A DNA stretch of 64,000 nt from Cryptomeria japonica (Eukaryota; Streptophyta; Pinopsida; Cupressales; Cupressaceae), in the NCBI RefSeq assembly GCF_030272615.1, contig NC_081410.1, positions 125,082,640-125,146,639 on the forward strand. The letters are read 5' to 3'. Positions 23,101 to 33,848 of this stretch are shown here, one piece after another. Position numbers and translations under genes: made by a program. The notes beneath the pieces were generated by a model. That model saw nothing but the letters and a program-made list of their open reading frames with translations. It did no database searches and had not been told where the DNA came from. Within the stretch, counting starts at the first letter, position 1. The number at the start of each line of letters is the position of its first letter.

Positions 23101-23334
23101 AGTTTTTTTGAATGTTTTTGGATTTTGCAAGACATTTTTGAATGTTTTTGGTATTTTGTGAGACATTTTTGAATGTTTTTGGTATTTTGTGAGACATTTT
23201 TGAATGTTTTTGGATTTTGGTGAGACATTTTGAATGTTTTTGGATTTTGGTGAGACATTTTGAATGTTTTTGGTATTTTGTGAGACATTTTTGAATGTTT
23301 TTGGATTTTGGTGAGACATTTTGAATGTTTTTAC
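23101..23334. repeat. Minisatellite, about 30-31 bp unit, eight copies
   Basis: The unit contains gaatgtttttggattttg or gaatgtttttggtattttgt followed by gagacattt. Eight gaatgttttt cores occur at a regular 30-32 bp spacing. Stray units recur at about 23651 and 23685. The inner element has related units (caaaaacattcaaaaatg) in 44420-44940. Confidence 0.85.
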
Positions 23335-23738
23335 CAATGAATCACCAGTAATGTAGAATCCACTTCCATCAATAGGTTAAGGGCATTGCCCCCAGTTTAG
23401 ACATGACTATAAAAAAGCGGGATGCAGGATGCATGAAGTACTTTCTTGGTTTATAGATCAAATAACAAGCCATGGTTAGATGGATGGATGTGTGTACATA
23501 TGAATATGATCGCAACGAGCCTGAAAGATACTGGAGCCATTGCCTTTACGAGTGGCGCCTATTTGCCAGGTTTTCGCCATCGTACTTACCCAAGGTGCCA
23601 CCGGAGTGGTTGTTCACCGTTTGGATGCATGATTTTTTCTTTACTTTTTTTTGAATGTTTTTGTATTTTCTTTAGGACATTTTTCTGAATGTTTTTGGTA
23701 TTTTCTGATATGCAGGGGAGCCTGATGCCTTGTACACC

Positions 23739-26700
23739 TTAAGTATAAAACCGATTGAGGTGCATGCTATTGATTGGATCTGCGAGCGGTTCTCCTTCTG
23801 ATGTAGCCAACTGATATGCCCCGGATCCGAATACGGCAGTGACAACATATGGGCCCAGCCAGTTTGATTCAAACTTGCCTTGATGTTCTCTATTTGGTTG
23901 GTTGCGAGGATTTTCTCGAAGAACAAGATCACCTACCTCAAATGTACGAGATCTAACTCGGTGATTGTAGCTTCTACTCATGCGCTGCTGATAGGCTTTG
24001 AGGTGATTATATGCAGCTTGTCGCTTCTCATCTAGTAATTCTAAGTCCTGAAGACGGGATACTCTGTAGGCTTCATCATCGATGAGATTATGCAAGGAAA
24101 CTCGTAATGATGGTATCTCAACCTCAATAGGTAAGATAGCTTCTGCACCATAGACCAATGAATAAGGAGTTGCACCTGCAGGGGTTCGAATGCTAGTTCG
24201 ATATGCCCATAATGCTGGATTTAATTGAACATGCCAATCACGACCGGCATCATTGACTGTCTTCTTTAGGATTCTCAATATGTTTTTATTGGATGCTTCG
24301 GCCTGACCATTGCCTTGTGGGTAATAGGGAGTGGAAAAGCGGTGTTGGATATGAAATTTCTCACAAAGCTCACGGACATCCTGATTTTTGAAAGGAAGAC
24401 CATTATCTGTGATGATGGACATGGGCACACCATACCGGCAGATGATGTAGTTGAGGATGAATGAGGTGATCTACTTGCCGGTGACTTGGGTAAGTGGAAC
24501 AGCTTCGATCCACTTTGTGAAATATTTGGTGGCGGTAATAATGAATTTATGGCCGTTAGATGAAGATGGGTGAATCTTACCCACAAGGTCAAGGCCCCAT
24601 TGACAAAAAGGCCATGGTGTTGTGATTGGTTGCAGTTCCTGTGCTGGTGCATGTATCAGGTCGTCGTGAACTTGACATTTTTTGCATTTCCTAACAAAGT
24701 AGTAGGAATCCTTTTCCATAGATGGCCAATAGTATCCAGCTCGCATGATCTTCTTGGCTAGTGATGGACCACTTGAGTGAGTCCCGCAAATTCCTTCATG
24801 TACCTCTTCCAAAACCTTTGTTATCTCATCCTGTTCTAGACATCGAAGGAGAGTACCATCAAGACCACGTTGGTATAGGGTTTCGGCAATAATGGTATAT
24901 CGAGCAGTTTGGCGAATGAAGGTTTTTCGTTGGTTATTTGATTGGTTGGGAGGAAGGGTGTGATCGCGGAGATAGGTGTAGAACTCACCGTACCATGGGG
25001 ATTCGGAACCAACAAGGCGACATATCATTTCAGATTCAGGGATATCATAAGCGGGGATCCAAAGTTGTTCTACCAAGAACTCGTAGCGTGCTGAATTCTG
25101 CGGAAGATCTAGTAGAGATGCGATGGTAGCCATAGCATCAGCAGCTCAGCTCGATTCTGATCTCTTGGTATCTGCTCAAAAGTGATAGTAGTAAATGATG
25201 TTTTTAGAATGTCCACCATTTTCTTGTATGGCATGAGTTTATCATCTTTGGTCTGATACTCATCTATTGCTTGTCGAATGACCAATTGTGAGTCGCCATA
25301 TACTTGCAGTTCTTGTAATTTCCATTGTATGGCTAGCCTGGGTCCTATGATCAAGGCCTCATACTCTGCTATGTTGTTTGTGCATGGAAATGTGAGCCTG
25401 TAAGACTTCGGGATGCTGTCACCTTAAGGTGTGATAAACAGAATGCCTGCCCCCGAGCCGTGCCTAGTGTATGAACCATCAAAGTATAGTTTCCATGGTT
25501 GTGTTGTTGTGATCATGAATATCTCTTCATCTGGAAAATTGGAAATGAGGGGATGATCGCCTATGAGTGGTGCATCGGCCAACTGATCTGCAATAACTTG
25601 ACCTTTGATAGCTTTACGGTCTACATACTCAATGTCAAATTCACTTAGAATCATCACCCATTTGGCCAAGCGACCTGTCAATGCTGCTTTGCTGAGTAAA
25701 TACTTGAGTGGATCAATCTTTGCAATGAGTTGTACCTTATGTGTCAACAGATAGTGCCGCAATTTAGTGGCTGCTAAGATTACTGCTAGGCAAGCTCGCT
25801 CAATAGGTGTGTAATTGAGTTCATAGCCAACCAGTGTGCGAGAGATGTAGTATACAGCACACTCTTTGCCTTCTGTATTATGTTGTGCCAGTAGTACACC
25901 CAATGCTGTACTTGTTGCTGAGATATAAAGTAACAACGGTCTACTTGGATCTGGTGGCATCAGCAATGGTGGATTCATGAGATAGTCTTTAAGCCTCTGA
26001 AATGCTTGTTGGCATCTGGCATCCCACTGAAAGCGGATGTTCTTGTGTAGCAGGTGTGTGAATGGGTGACACTTATCAACCAATTGTGCAATGAATCTGC
26101 GGATGGATTGAAGCCGTCCTTGTAATGTCCTTAGCTGACTGATATTCTTTGGTGGTGGCATGTCCATTATTGCCTTAACCTTTGCTAGGTCAACCTCAAT
26201 ACCTTTGCTTGAGACAATGTATCCTAGAAGCTTCCCGGAGGTCACTCCAAAGACACATTTCTTTGGGTTGAGTCGAACATGGTATTGTTCTAGTCTATCA
26301 AAGATTTTATCTAAGATGTGGAGATGCCCATCTCTAGTGAGTGATTTTGCTAGTAAGTCATCCACATAATCTTCCATCATAGTATGCATCATGTCATGGA
26401 AGATGGTGGTCATTGCTCTTTGATAGGTCGCTCCTGCATTCTTTAGACCAAAAGGCATTACATTCCAGCAATATGTGCCCCATGGACATGTGAAGGTTGT
26501 CTTATGTTGGTCCTCGGGTGTGATCTTTATTTGATTGTATCCTGAAAAGCCATCCATGAGTGAAAGCATCGCATGTCCTGCTGTTAGATCCACTATGATG
26601 TCGATATTTGGTAGGGGGAAGTCATCCTTAGGACATGCCTTATTCAGATCTCTGAAGTCAGTACAAATGCAGATGCCCCCTTTTGGTTTGCTGACAGGCA

Positions 26701-29700
26701 CAATGTTGGAGATCCATTTTGCATAATCAATTGGTCTAATGAAACCAACATCCAGGAGTTTCTTGAGTTCCATTTTGACTAGCACTGCAATCTGGGGATG
26801 CATCTTACGAAGCTTCTTCTTGACAGGTTTGGCTCCTTCTGCTACGGCGAGGTGATGCATGACTAAATCAGGATCAAGCCCAGGCATGTCTGCATATGAC
26901 CATGCAAAGTTGATCTCACGCTGCTGGAAGAACTCTATAAATTTAGGCTGTTCCTCTGGAGTGAGAAGAGATGCTAGATGTATAATATGAGGATTTTCAG
27001 GAGTCCCCACATTGTATTCTTTGGTTTCCTCGATGAGAATTGTTGATCGTTCCTGTTGTACATTAGCAGGGAGAATGTCAAACCCTTCATCCTCAGGCGC
27101 CTCAGAGAGGTTGTCACCATTGGATACGCTCTTTCTTTTTACTTTTGTGGGATCAAACAGTGCCACAGTGTGGTTTTCACTGGAAGATCCATGTTTTATT
27201 GTTATATTTTTGCAGCTGAAAGGTTTGGCATCCGCCCCGAAGTATGCTGCGCTATTAAGTTCAATGGCGAATCCAGCTTTGTGATCCCCGCTTGGTAGAT
27301 TATCCCTTAATTCCAAAAAGTCAATGATAGCCTCATCATTTTGGAAGAGGTCAAGACATGGGGGATTTGATTGGGTCCATTCGATGAGTTCAGGGTGGAT
27401 AATGGGCATTATGTCATTGATCAGGTTAAGTTCGTTAGAGGTATCAGTGAGGGTTAAAACAGTGTGGTGAAGGTCGTTGATGGTACTCTCCTTGTCAGAA
27501 TCAGGCATAGGATGAGACGTAGGGTCTGTGGAAGATGTTTCCAACTCAGGAACCCAAGTGGTCTTTATCTGTGCTTCTCCGTAAACAGGGATGTCTTTGC
27601 GTGGTGGAGGTGGTGATGTGTCTTCCTCATCTGAAGTGTTAAGTTGTACAGAATCAAATTCCCACTCATGTGAGTCGGTCTCTGAGTCACTTTCCAGCAT
27701 CCGATTGCTATACCATACTGGGATGTCGTTTGAGTTAAATACCGCAGGTGTGATCGGGTTATGGACCTTTGTGGTGATCGGTGCTGCAGGAAGTTTGGTG
27801 GGGATCAAGGAATCTGGCACAAGGAGTAGTGGTAATATTGACTCAGTTGCTTTTGCTGATACTGTCAGTGCCATAGATGTTGTTGCGGGTTTTGATAGAG
27901 TTGCTACTGCTATTGGTATTATTGATGTGATGGGTGCTACGGATGGGAGTACTGGTTCGATTGGTGGGATGTTTGGTATTATAGATGATGGTGTTGGGTT
28001 TGTGAGCCTCGATGGGGCAGTGGGGATAGTGCTTGATGGTGCTTTGATAATAAAAGGTGTCCTCTTTGCCGTAGGCTGACATAATGATTTGCTGGGTTCT
28101 CCTTTGAATTTGAGTTTAAGAAATATTTCTTTCTCAAAGCCTAGGCCTGTATTACCTTTGGGCTTGAATTCTGGCAGCAGAGGTTCATGTCATCCTTGTT
28201 TGCAATATCCCAAAGCACTCTGACCATCATATCCCATTCTTTGCATAATGAGGAGGCCCTTGCCATATTGTTCCGTAGGGAGTTTAACTTGTGGTAGATC
28301 AATGGTGATAGGATCTTTATAGATCCATTCTGCTAGGTCCTCATCTTGTGTTTCTTCCTCTTGACTCTTTCCAAGGATGAAAGGCGTCAAAGCACATGAT
28401 GGCGTGATCAGTGGTTGCTGGAGTAACTATTGTGGTTTACCATGTGTTCTAGGAGAAGTGGGCATTTGTCCCACACAAAAGAGTTGACTCAAGTTGTATT
28501 CTCTAGGACCTTCCTTTGCTACTTTCATTTTAAGCTTTTCTTGCTTGGGTATAGGGGTGTTCGAACTGGCAAGAGAGGCAGGACTTACATATGATGTGGA
28601 GGAAATGGCTTCCCTATTATTAGGAATAGTAAACTCTGGTTGATGGTTGATATTATGGCAAAAAGCAAAGGGATTTGCATCGCCCAGGATTGTGATCTCT
28701 GTACCGTTATGTGGGAACTTGATACATTGATGGTAGGTAGATGGAACAGCTTGCATGGCATGTATCCAAGGTCTCCCTAATAATAGATTATATGGCAGAG
28801 GAAGGTCCAGAACTTGGCAGATGATGTGCTTTACCACAGGGCCCACTCAGATTGGTAGTACCACAGCTCCTTTGGATGAACGCTCTGCATCATCATAGGC
28901 CTTGATGGTGATCTTCTTGCGAGGATCCACTGATTCTATTGCATATCCCAATGTTGTGACCAACTGTAGTGTACAAATGTTTAGGCCTGCTCCATTATCT
29001 ATCAAGACTCGCTTGATCCTGTGTTGGTTGATAAAGCCTTCAATGTGTAGCGAGGCATTATGAGGTTGTTGGAAAGAAGAGTTGTCACTTTCGGAAAAAG
29101 TGAGACAAGGTGATGACTTTAGATTTCCAACCATGGCTTGAAATTGGTCTATATTCAGGTTCGCAAGGACTGATGCCTCTTGGAGTGCTTGATCCAAGAT
29201 TGTTTTATGAGATGGCGATAGGCACAATAGCTCTAAAATGGATATAAGCACAGGCGTTTTATCTAATTGTTCCACAAGATTGTACTGCTTTGGGACGGAG
29301 GTGGTGCCCTATGGAGATGCCTTGATGGTGACCTTGCCACGACGTGTAACAACATTGCAATTTGAGGTGGGATTTTTGAAGGTTATAGTTGCAATTTGTT
29401 CACTGGCATCATACAGGTGATTTACAGTGTAGTTATACGCAGCCTGCGTATAATCAGTGGTATCAGTGCCTTGCCAGGAAGTGGAAGGACCCCTTTGATC
29501 TTGTGATGGAAGTGGATTCTTGAACATCTGATGATCATTATTGGTTGTTTTTGGGTCATGTCCTTCAATTTCAATTTCTCCTCGGTCAATAAGATCTTGA
29601 ATGAGATCTTTCAATCGGTGACAATTACTTGTCTTGTGTCCTCTTCCTTGATGGAATTCACAGTGTTCAGTATCTCTCCACCATGCCGGTTTGACTTGAG

Positions 29701-31051
29701 GCTCATAGTTTGATAGCTTAGGTAGAGTGACCAAATTTTGAGAAATGAGTTGTCGCAACACTGTTTCAATGGGTTCCCCTAAGGGAGTGTATGTTCATTT
29801 TTGTTTTTGTTGACGAGGTCTTGGTTCATCATGAGATGTGATGCGACCTTGATTGGGAGGAACATTTGTGTTATTCTGAGGTGGAGGATTTTGTCTTGCA
29901 AACCGAACCACAGGTTGTGCATTTTGGATAGTCCTGGCATCCACAACCCCATCGTTGATGATATTCTTGTTCTTGTTCCAGAAGTTTGGTTTATCACTAT
30001 TGAAGCGCGGGCGAGGACCATCTTTTGGTTCATTAAAGATTTTGATGAGTCCTTTCTTGATGAGGGCTCATTCACATTTTAAACCCTTGGTGATCATATC
30101 GTTAAAGGAGTCTGTGTCTTTGACATCTAGGTGAAATTCCATTTCTTCGTTTAAGTTGGAAATGAATATTTCCACTAGTTCTCGTTCAGGTAACTGAAGA
30201 GAACGTCTACTAGACATTTGGTGCCATCATTGTAGGAATACTGAGAATAGTTCACCTGGTTTTTGTTTGGTGTTGCACAGATCAGCCATGGTGATGTCGC
30301 GTTCAATATTATGAGAGTAATGAGATAGGAACTTCTGGATGAGTTCCTCAAATGTTCTAATGCCACCTGGTAGTCGAGAAAACCATGATGTGGTTGTTCC
30401 TCCCAAACTTTGGGGAAAAAGGCGCGTTAGGTATGTGTCTTCATATGCCACTTCAAGACAAGCGGAATGAAATTCTCGAACATGATCACGGAGATCCCCC
30501 TTTCCTCTATATTTTTCAAATTTGGGTGTTTCGAATCCTCGGGGAAAGGGTGGCATATAAAGATTCCTATCAAATGGATAGGGACAGATGTCGTTAACTG
30601 AGAATTGATTGGTCTTAACACCACTATGGAGTTGTTGGGCGAGATTCTCGACTTGTTGCCACAACATCTCCATTTCATTTGGAGGAGGAGGTGGTGGGTT
30701 ACCTCGAGGAATGTTATATCTGATGCGATCTCTACCTCTTTCCTCCTCATGGCGACTTTGTCTTTCTGATGCTTGTCTTAATTGGGCAAGATCAAAGTCA
30801 AAGGGGAGTTTGGCTCCTTCTTGAGCGAGTTTTAAGAAGTGAGCATCTGCATTACTCCTGAGTATTTCGTCAAACAGTCTGTTAAAGAGAGGGTTATGTT
30901 GGGCCCTTTCTATTGTTGTAGGAGTGGGAGTACTTGGGTTTTCGTCATTCATATTTCCTCCAAGTGCTTCTTAAAATTCATTGAGATTTTCGTCTTCTTC
31001 TTCCTCAATTTCGATTTCTCGTTGCCTTGACCGTGATTGGGTTTGAGCCAT
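23739..31051 (-). pseudogene. gag-pol: Outer-element gag-pol (Tat-type), broken
   Basis: One reading frame starts at ATG 31051 (MAQTQSRSRQREIE) and ends at TAA 23739. Order: gag core (about 30550-30200), CHHC knuckle (CEFHQGRGHKTSNC, about 29630), aspartic protease with DNG, G-patch (about 28260-28150), RT with YVDDLLAKS (about 26370), RNase H, a second archaeal-type RNase H (YFDGS, YGDSQL), and integrase with an HHCC finger and a DDE core. In-frame stops lie at 30971, 30227, 30068, 29795, 29309, 28847, 28427, 28190, 25424 and 24471. A 5-bp GAGCT tandem duplication near 25143-25152 shifts the frame before integrase. Nine of the ten stops are one C-to-T step from CGA, CAG or CAA as seen in the sister copies. 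Confidence 0.93.
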
Positions 31052-31500
31052 TTTGTTTGCAAGTTTTGTGTGAAGTTGATTGAAAATGATGATGAGTTTT
31101 TGTTTAATGTAATGAGATTTGATGGTTGGTGATTGTGTGATACGTGGATCTCTAGCACTTTAAGGTAGATGTAACCGAAATTCCTTCTTCGAATTGCTTG
31201 TTTGTTTGAGAAGTTTGGATGTGATAAGGTGTAGAGAAATCTGAGATGTGTTACAGATTTTGACTACCTAGCAATGAGAGGATTCACTCATGAACTAGTT
31301 TTAACCTGCGTAGATGTGTCTCTTAGGATGAGTTTATCCTAGATGTAGAAACAATCTAAAAGTGATGTGATGTTTTGGATTCAAGCAATATCTAAAAAGG
31401 AATCTTGGGACAAGAACCTCTTAATGTTTTGAGAGTTGGGACGGATTGATGATGAAGTGATGATGTATGAATGAGATGATAGATGAAACGTTTTCAACTT

Positions 31501-32046
31501 TCAATAAAAACTTTGTGTTACGAATGGGACAAACTCTACCTCTTCCCTTTCAGGTGTGGGTGGTATTTCTCGGGCTGTGATGTATGTGATACAGACGTTT
31601 GGGAAGAAATTGGGATTAATCTTTCTTCCTTGATTTTTGTGATAACTCAGAGCCCTATATTGTATAAAAGCTCTGCGATTCAATGACTCTGAATCAAATT
31701 CGTTTGTTTTTCCTTGAAGGTAGAGACGCATGCGATGTAGAAAGACTCTATGTGAGACAAAGATTTGTCTATTGAGATAGAAGAATTTCCTCTTTTTGAT
31801 CAAAGCCTTTGAGCTCAATGGTCTTCTTTTCAAGTTGATATTCTGATGACGCTTTTTCTTTCGTAAGATGTGAAGAATGGTCATAAAATTTGACTTTTTG
31901 TTGTTTGCACTTTGTTTTTGGTATTTTTGGTTGTTTTTGAGAAATGTTGGATGAATACTTTGGTTTTGGGATTGATCTTCTGACTTTTCTTTGACAAGAA
32001 AACAAAGCAAGCACACAAACACAAGAATGTTGCCGAAAAGGCACAA
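31501..32046 (-). CDS. Leader ORF upstream of gag, conserved in the third element, function unknown
   Basis: A 181-codon frame lies between the primer site and gag. The third element has a 182-codon counterpart at 56432-56980. From about residue 45 on, the two translations are nearly the same: they share RPLSSK, IFVSHRVFLHRMRLYLQGK, NEFDSESLNRRAF and the C-terminal EIPPTPEREEVEFVPF. The N-terminal parts are in different frames because of indels, so the true start is unclear. It is basic and resembles no domain I know. Ogre-type relatives also have an ORF before gag, which makes the position suggestive. It stays open in both copies while gag-pol is full of stops. Coding status is unproven. Confidence 0.5.
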   Translation of the reverse strand: MCLFGNILVFVCLLCFLVKEKSEDQSQNQSIHPTFLKNNQKYQKQSANNKKSNFMTILHILRKKKRHQNINLKRRPLSSKALIKKRKFFYLNRQIFVSHRVFLHRMRLYLQGKTNEFDSESLNRRAFIQYRALSYHKNQGRKINPNFFPNVCITYITAREIPPTPEREEVEFVPFVTQSFY

Positions 32047-33393
32047 ATGAGTTATGGGTCTAGATCAACCCAATCCTTGGACTTGTATATGACCCTTCCT
32101 TTAGATGTATTTTAAGGTGTATTTCCAAAGCCTGAAGTCGGCTCAATTTGCACTAGGTCTTTAAAACAAACACACTTCAAACACTTTTTATCCCTAAGGT
32201 CAAATGGCCAGTTGTGATAAATTTAGCCCACATCTTGATATTTCTTCGACTTTGGTACTACATACCTTATGAATCCCGCCATGGCAGGTAAGGATGTGAT
32301 ATACTAAGTCTTGCACGAGCATAACAAATAGATGATCCTTATGATGGGGGAGTCACCACTTTTATCAAGCCACAAGTGACTTTTCAAAAAGCTATGTTTC
32401 TACTCAAGGAAATATGTATGGTGAGTATCTTGGGAGCAAAACCATCTATGCTCTTGCACTAAATTATATCTCAAATATCCTCAATCAATGGAACAGGTGG
32501 GCTACTACTTAAAGGTGTTTAGTCATGTTCGATGTTTTTGGACATAAGTTCATTCTGCAGTGACTCACTTAAGAGCCTTGTAACTGGTGGTGGGGCCCAT
32601 TTGTCCTTTCGGCCAGTTACACTGTAGGAACAACTATACCCAAGGCTATAGCTTTCGCTCTCACCTGATTTCTATAGCGGCTCGAAGGATTTACCGCTCG
32701 AGGTCGTTCCCAAGAGTATCGATCCCTTGGCAGGCCTCTCTTAAAAAGATAAAATGTGAGTGTTACTAACACTTTTCTCTTGCACCTAGGACCACGAAAG
32801 CCAAGGGAGAGGATAGTGTGTGTTAGAGGTAGGACCACTCGACTGACTTTTGTGCACAAGCGTGCCAAACACGTAAAACACTTGTTCTTTTTTTTTTAAT
32901 CCATCATGTCAAAATGTGGTCTAACTATTTGGAGATGTTGCTCCAACAGGCATGGTGTTCTTTTTAATTTCAAAAGCAATGTGTTGTGTAATCTAGAATT
33001 CAAAAATCCTGGTCAACTTAATGAAAAACACGTTTGCTTGAAGTAAAAATGCGTTTTTGCAAAAAATCTAAAACAAGTGGTTTGTTCTTTTTACTTGCCC
33101 AAAATTGAAGTGTGGCTTGTGATTTTTAGATTTGATGCAAGAAAAGCAAATTTGTGTGTTGATTTTAAGCACCAAAAACAAAGATGAAGCCTAACTAGAA
33201 AGCAATACAATTTTTTTGTGTTTTTGTCAAGTTTTTAAATACACCAAAGGAAAATTTGTGATTTTTATGGTGAGTTTTTAACCTGCATGAACAAAAATGA
33301 GTTAGTAAAATCGATGTTCAAGGGGGGCTTCCACAAGCCTAAGATGTTCAATTTATCGGTTACAAGGTGATTTGGACGACACTCTGTTGCAAT

Positions 33394-33620
33394 AGCGCTA
33401 GTCTATGTTTTTACAGAAGCGCTACTTTACACAGAAGCGCTGAAAGAACAGGAGAGACAGAGAGGCAAAAGCGCTAGAAGTTTTCCAATAGCGCTAGAAA
33501 AAGAACATAAGCGCTAGAATAATGTCAAAAACACTGAAACTTTTACAATAGCGCTATTGTAGGGACAATAGCGCTGAAAGAAAAAGTGTCGGTAGTGCTA
33601 GAATGTGTTCAATAGCGCCG
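33394..33620 (-). repeat. AGCGCT motif cluster in the gag-pol leader
   Basis: Eight exact AGCGCT hexamers occur (at about 33394, 33418, 33435, 33470, 33490, 33510, 33550 and 33570), with AGTGCT and AGCGCC variants. On the minus strand several read AGCGCTATTG, matching the extended motif in the PMD-gene intron. The cluster lies within about 300 bp of the primer site, at the 5' end of the genomic RNA. Confidence 0.88.
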
Positions 33621-33684
33621 AAGCGCGACCTGTGTGGCACTTTCAACAAGCAAATATGTTAGTTAAAAAAAGGATATGTTTTTG

Positions 33685-33710
33685 GTGTTCGATTCACGTC
33701 GGGTTCACCA
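33685..33710 (-). other. Primer binding site, tRNA-Trp type (outer element)
   Basis: The minus strand starts TGGTGAACCCGACGTGAATC two bases inside the LTR. From memory of plant tRNA-Trp(CCA), all 26 bases are complementary to its 3' end, CCA included, and extend through the acceptor and T stems. Confidence 0.82.
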
Positions 33711-33712
33711 AA

Positions 33713-33848
33713 TGATGCCCTCCTAAATGGTACAAGGTTAGCAAATGATAAACAACACCAAAGACACAAAAACCGTTAGTGTTAGTTAATCAAAAACTAG
33801 TCTACAAAAGGCATACCAAAAGAGACACTGAAAGAATGCTAATATATC
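33713..33848 (-). repeat. 5' LTR of the outer element, right-hand part (U5 end)
   Basis: This matches the first 136 bp of the LTR at 16375. It stops at the ATATC target of the inner element and resumes at 48609. Confidence 0.92.
33844..33848. repeat. Target-site duplication of the inner element, left
   Basis: ATATC is repeated exactly at 48609-48613. Intact LTR sequence at 16506-16510 shows the uninterrupted target with a single copy. Confidence 0.93.

Larger units (their letters stand above)
31052..33684 (-). other. Outer-element 5' leader
   Basis: This is 2.6 kb of transcribed leader between the primer site and gag. It holds a leader ORF (32046..31501), a block conserved in all three elements around 32590-32870 (for example caccaccagttacaaggctc on the minus strand), and the AGCGCT cluster next to the primer site. 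Confidence 0.7.

Noticed and set aside
33685-33710. 3' half of a tRNA-Trp gene
   Set aside because: Only the 3' end up to CCA is present, two bases from an LTR terminus, and the same sequence sits at the equivalent place in the other two elements. It is a primer binding site.
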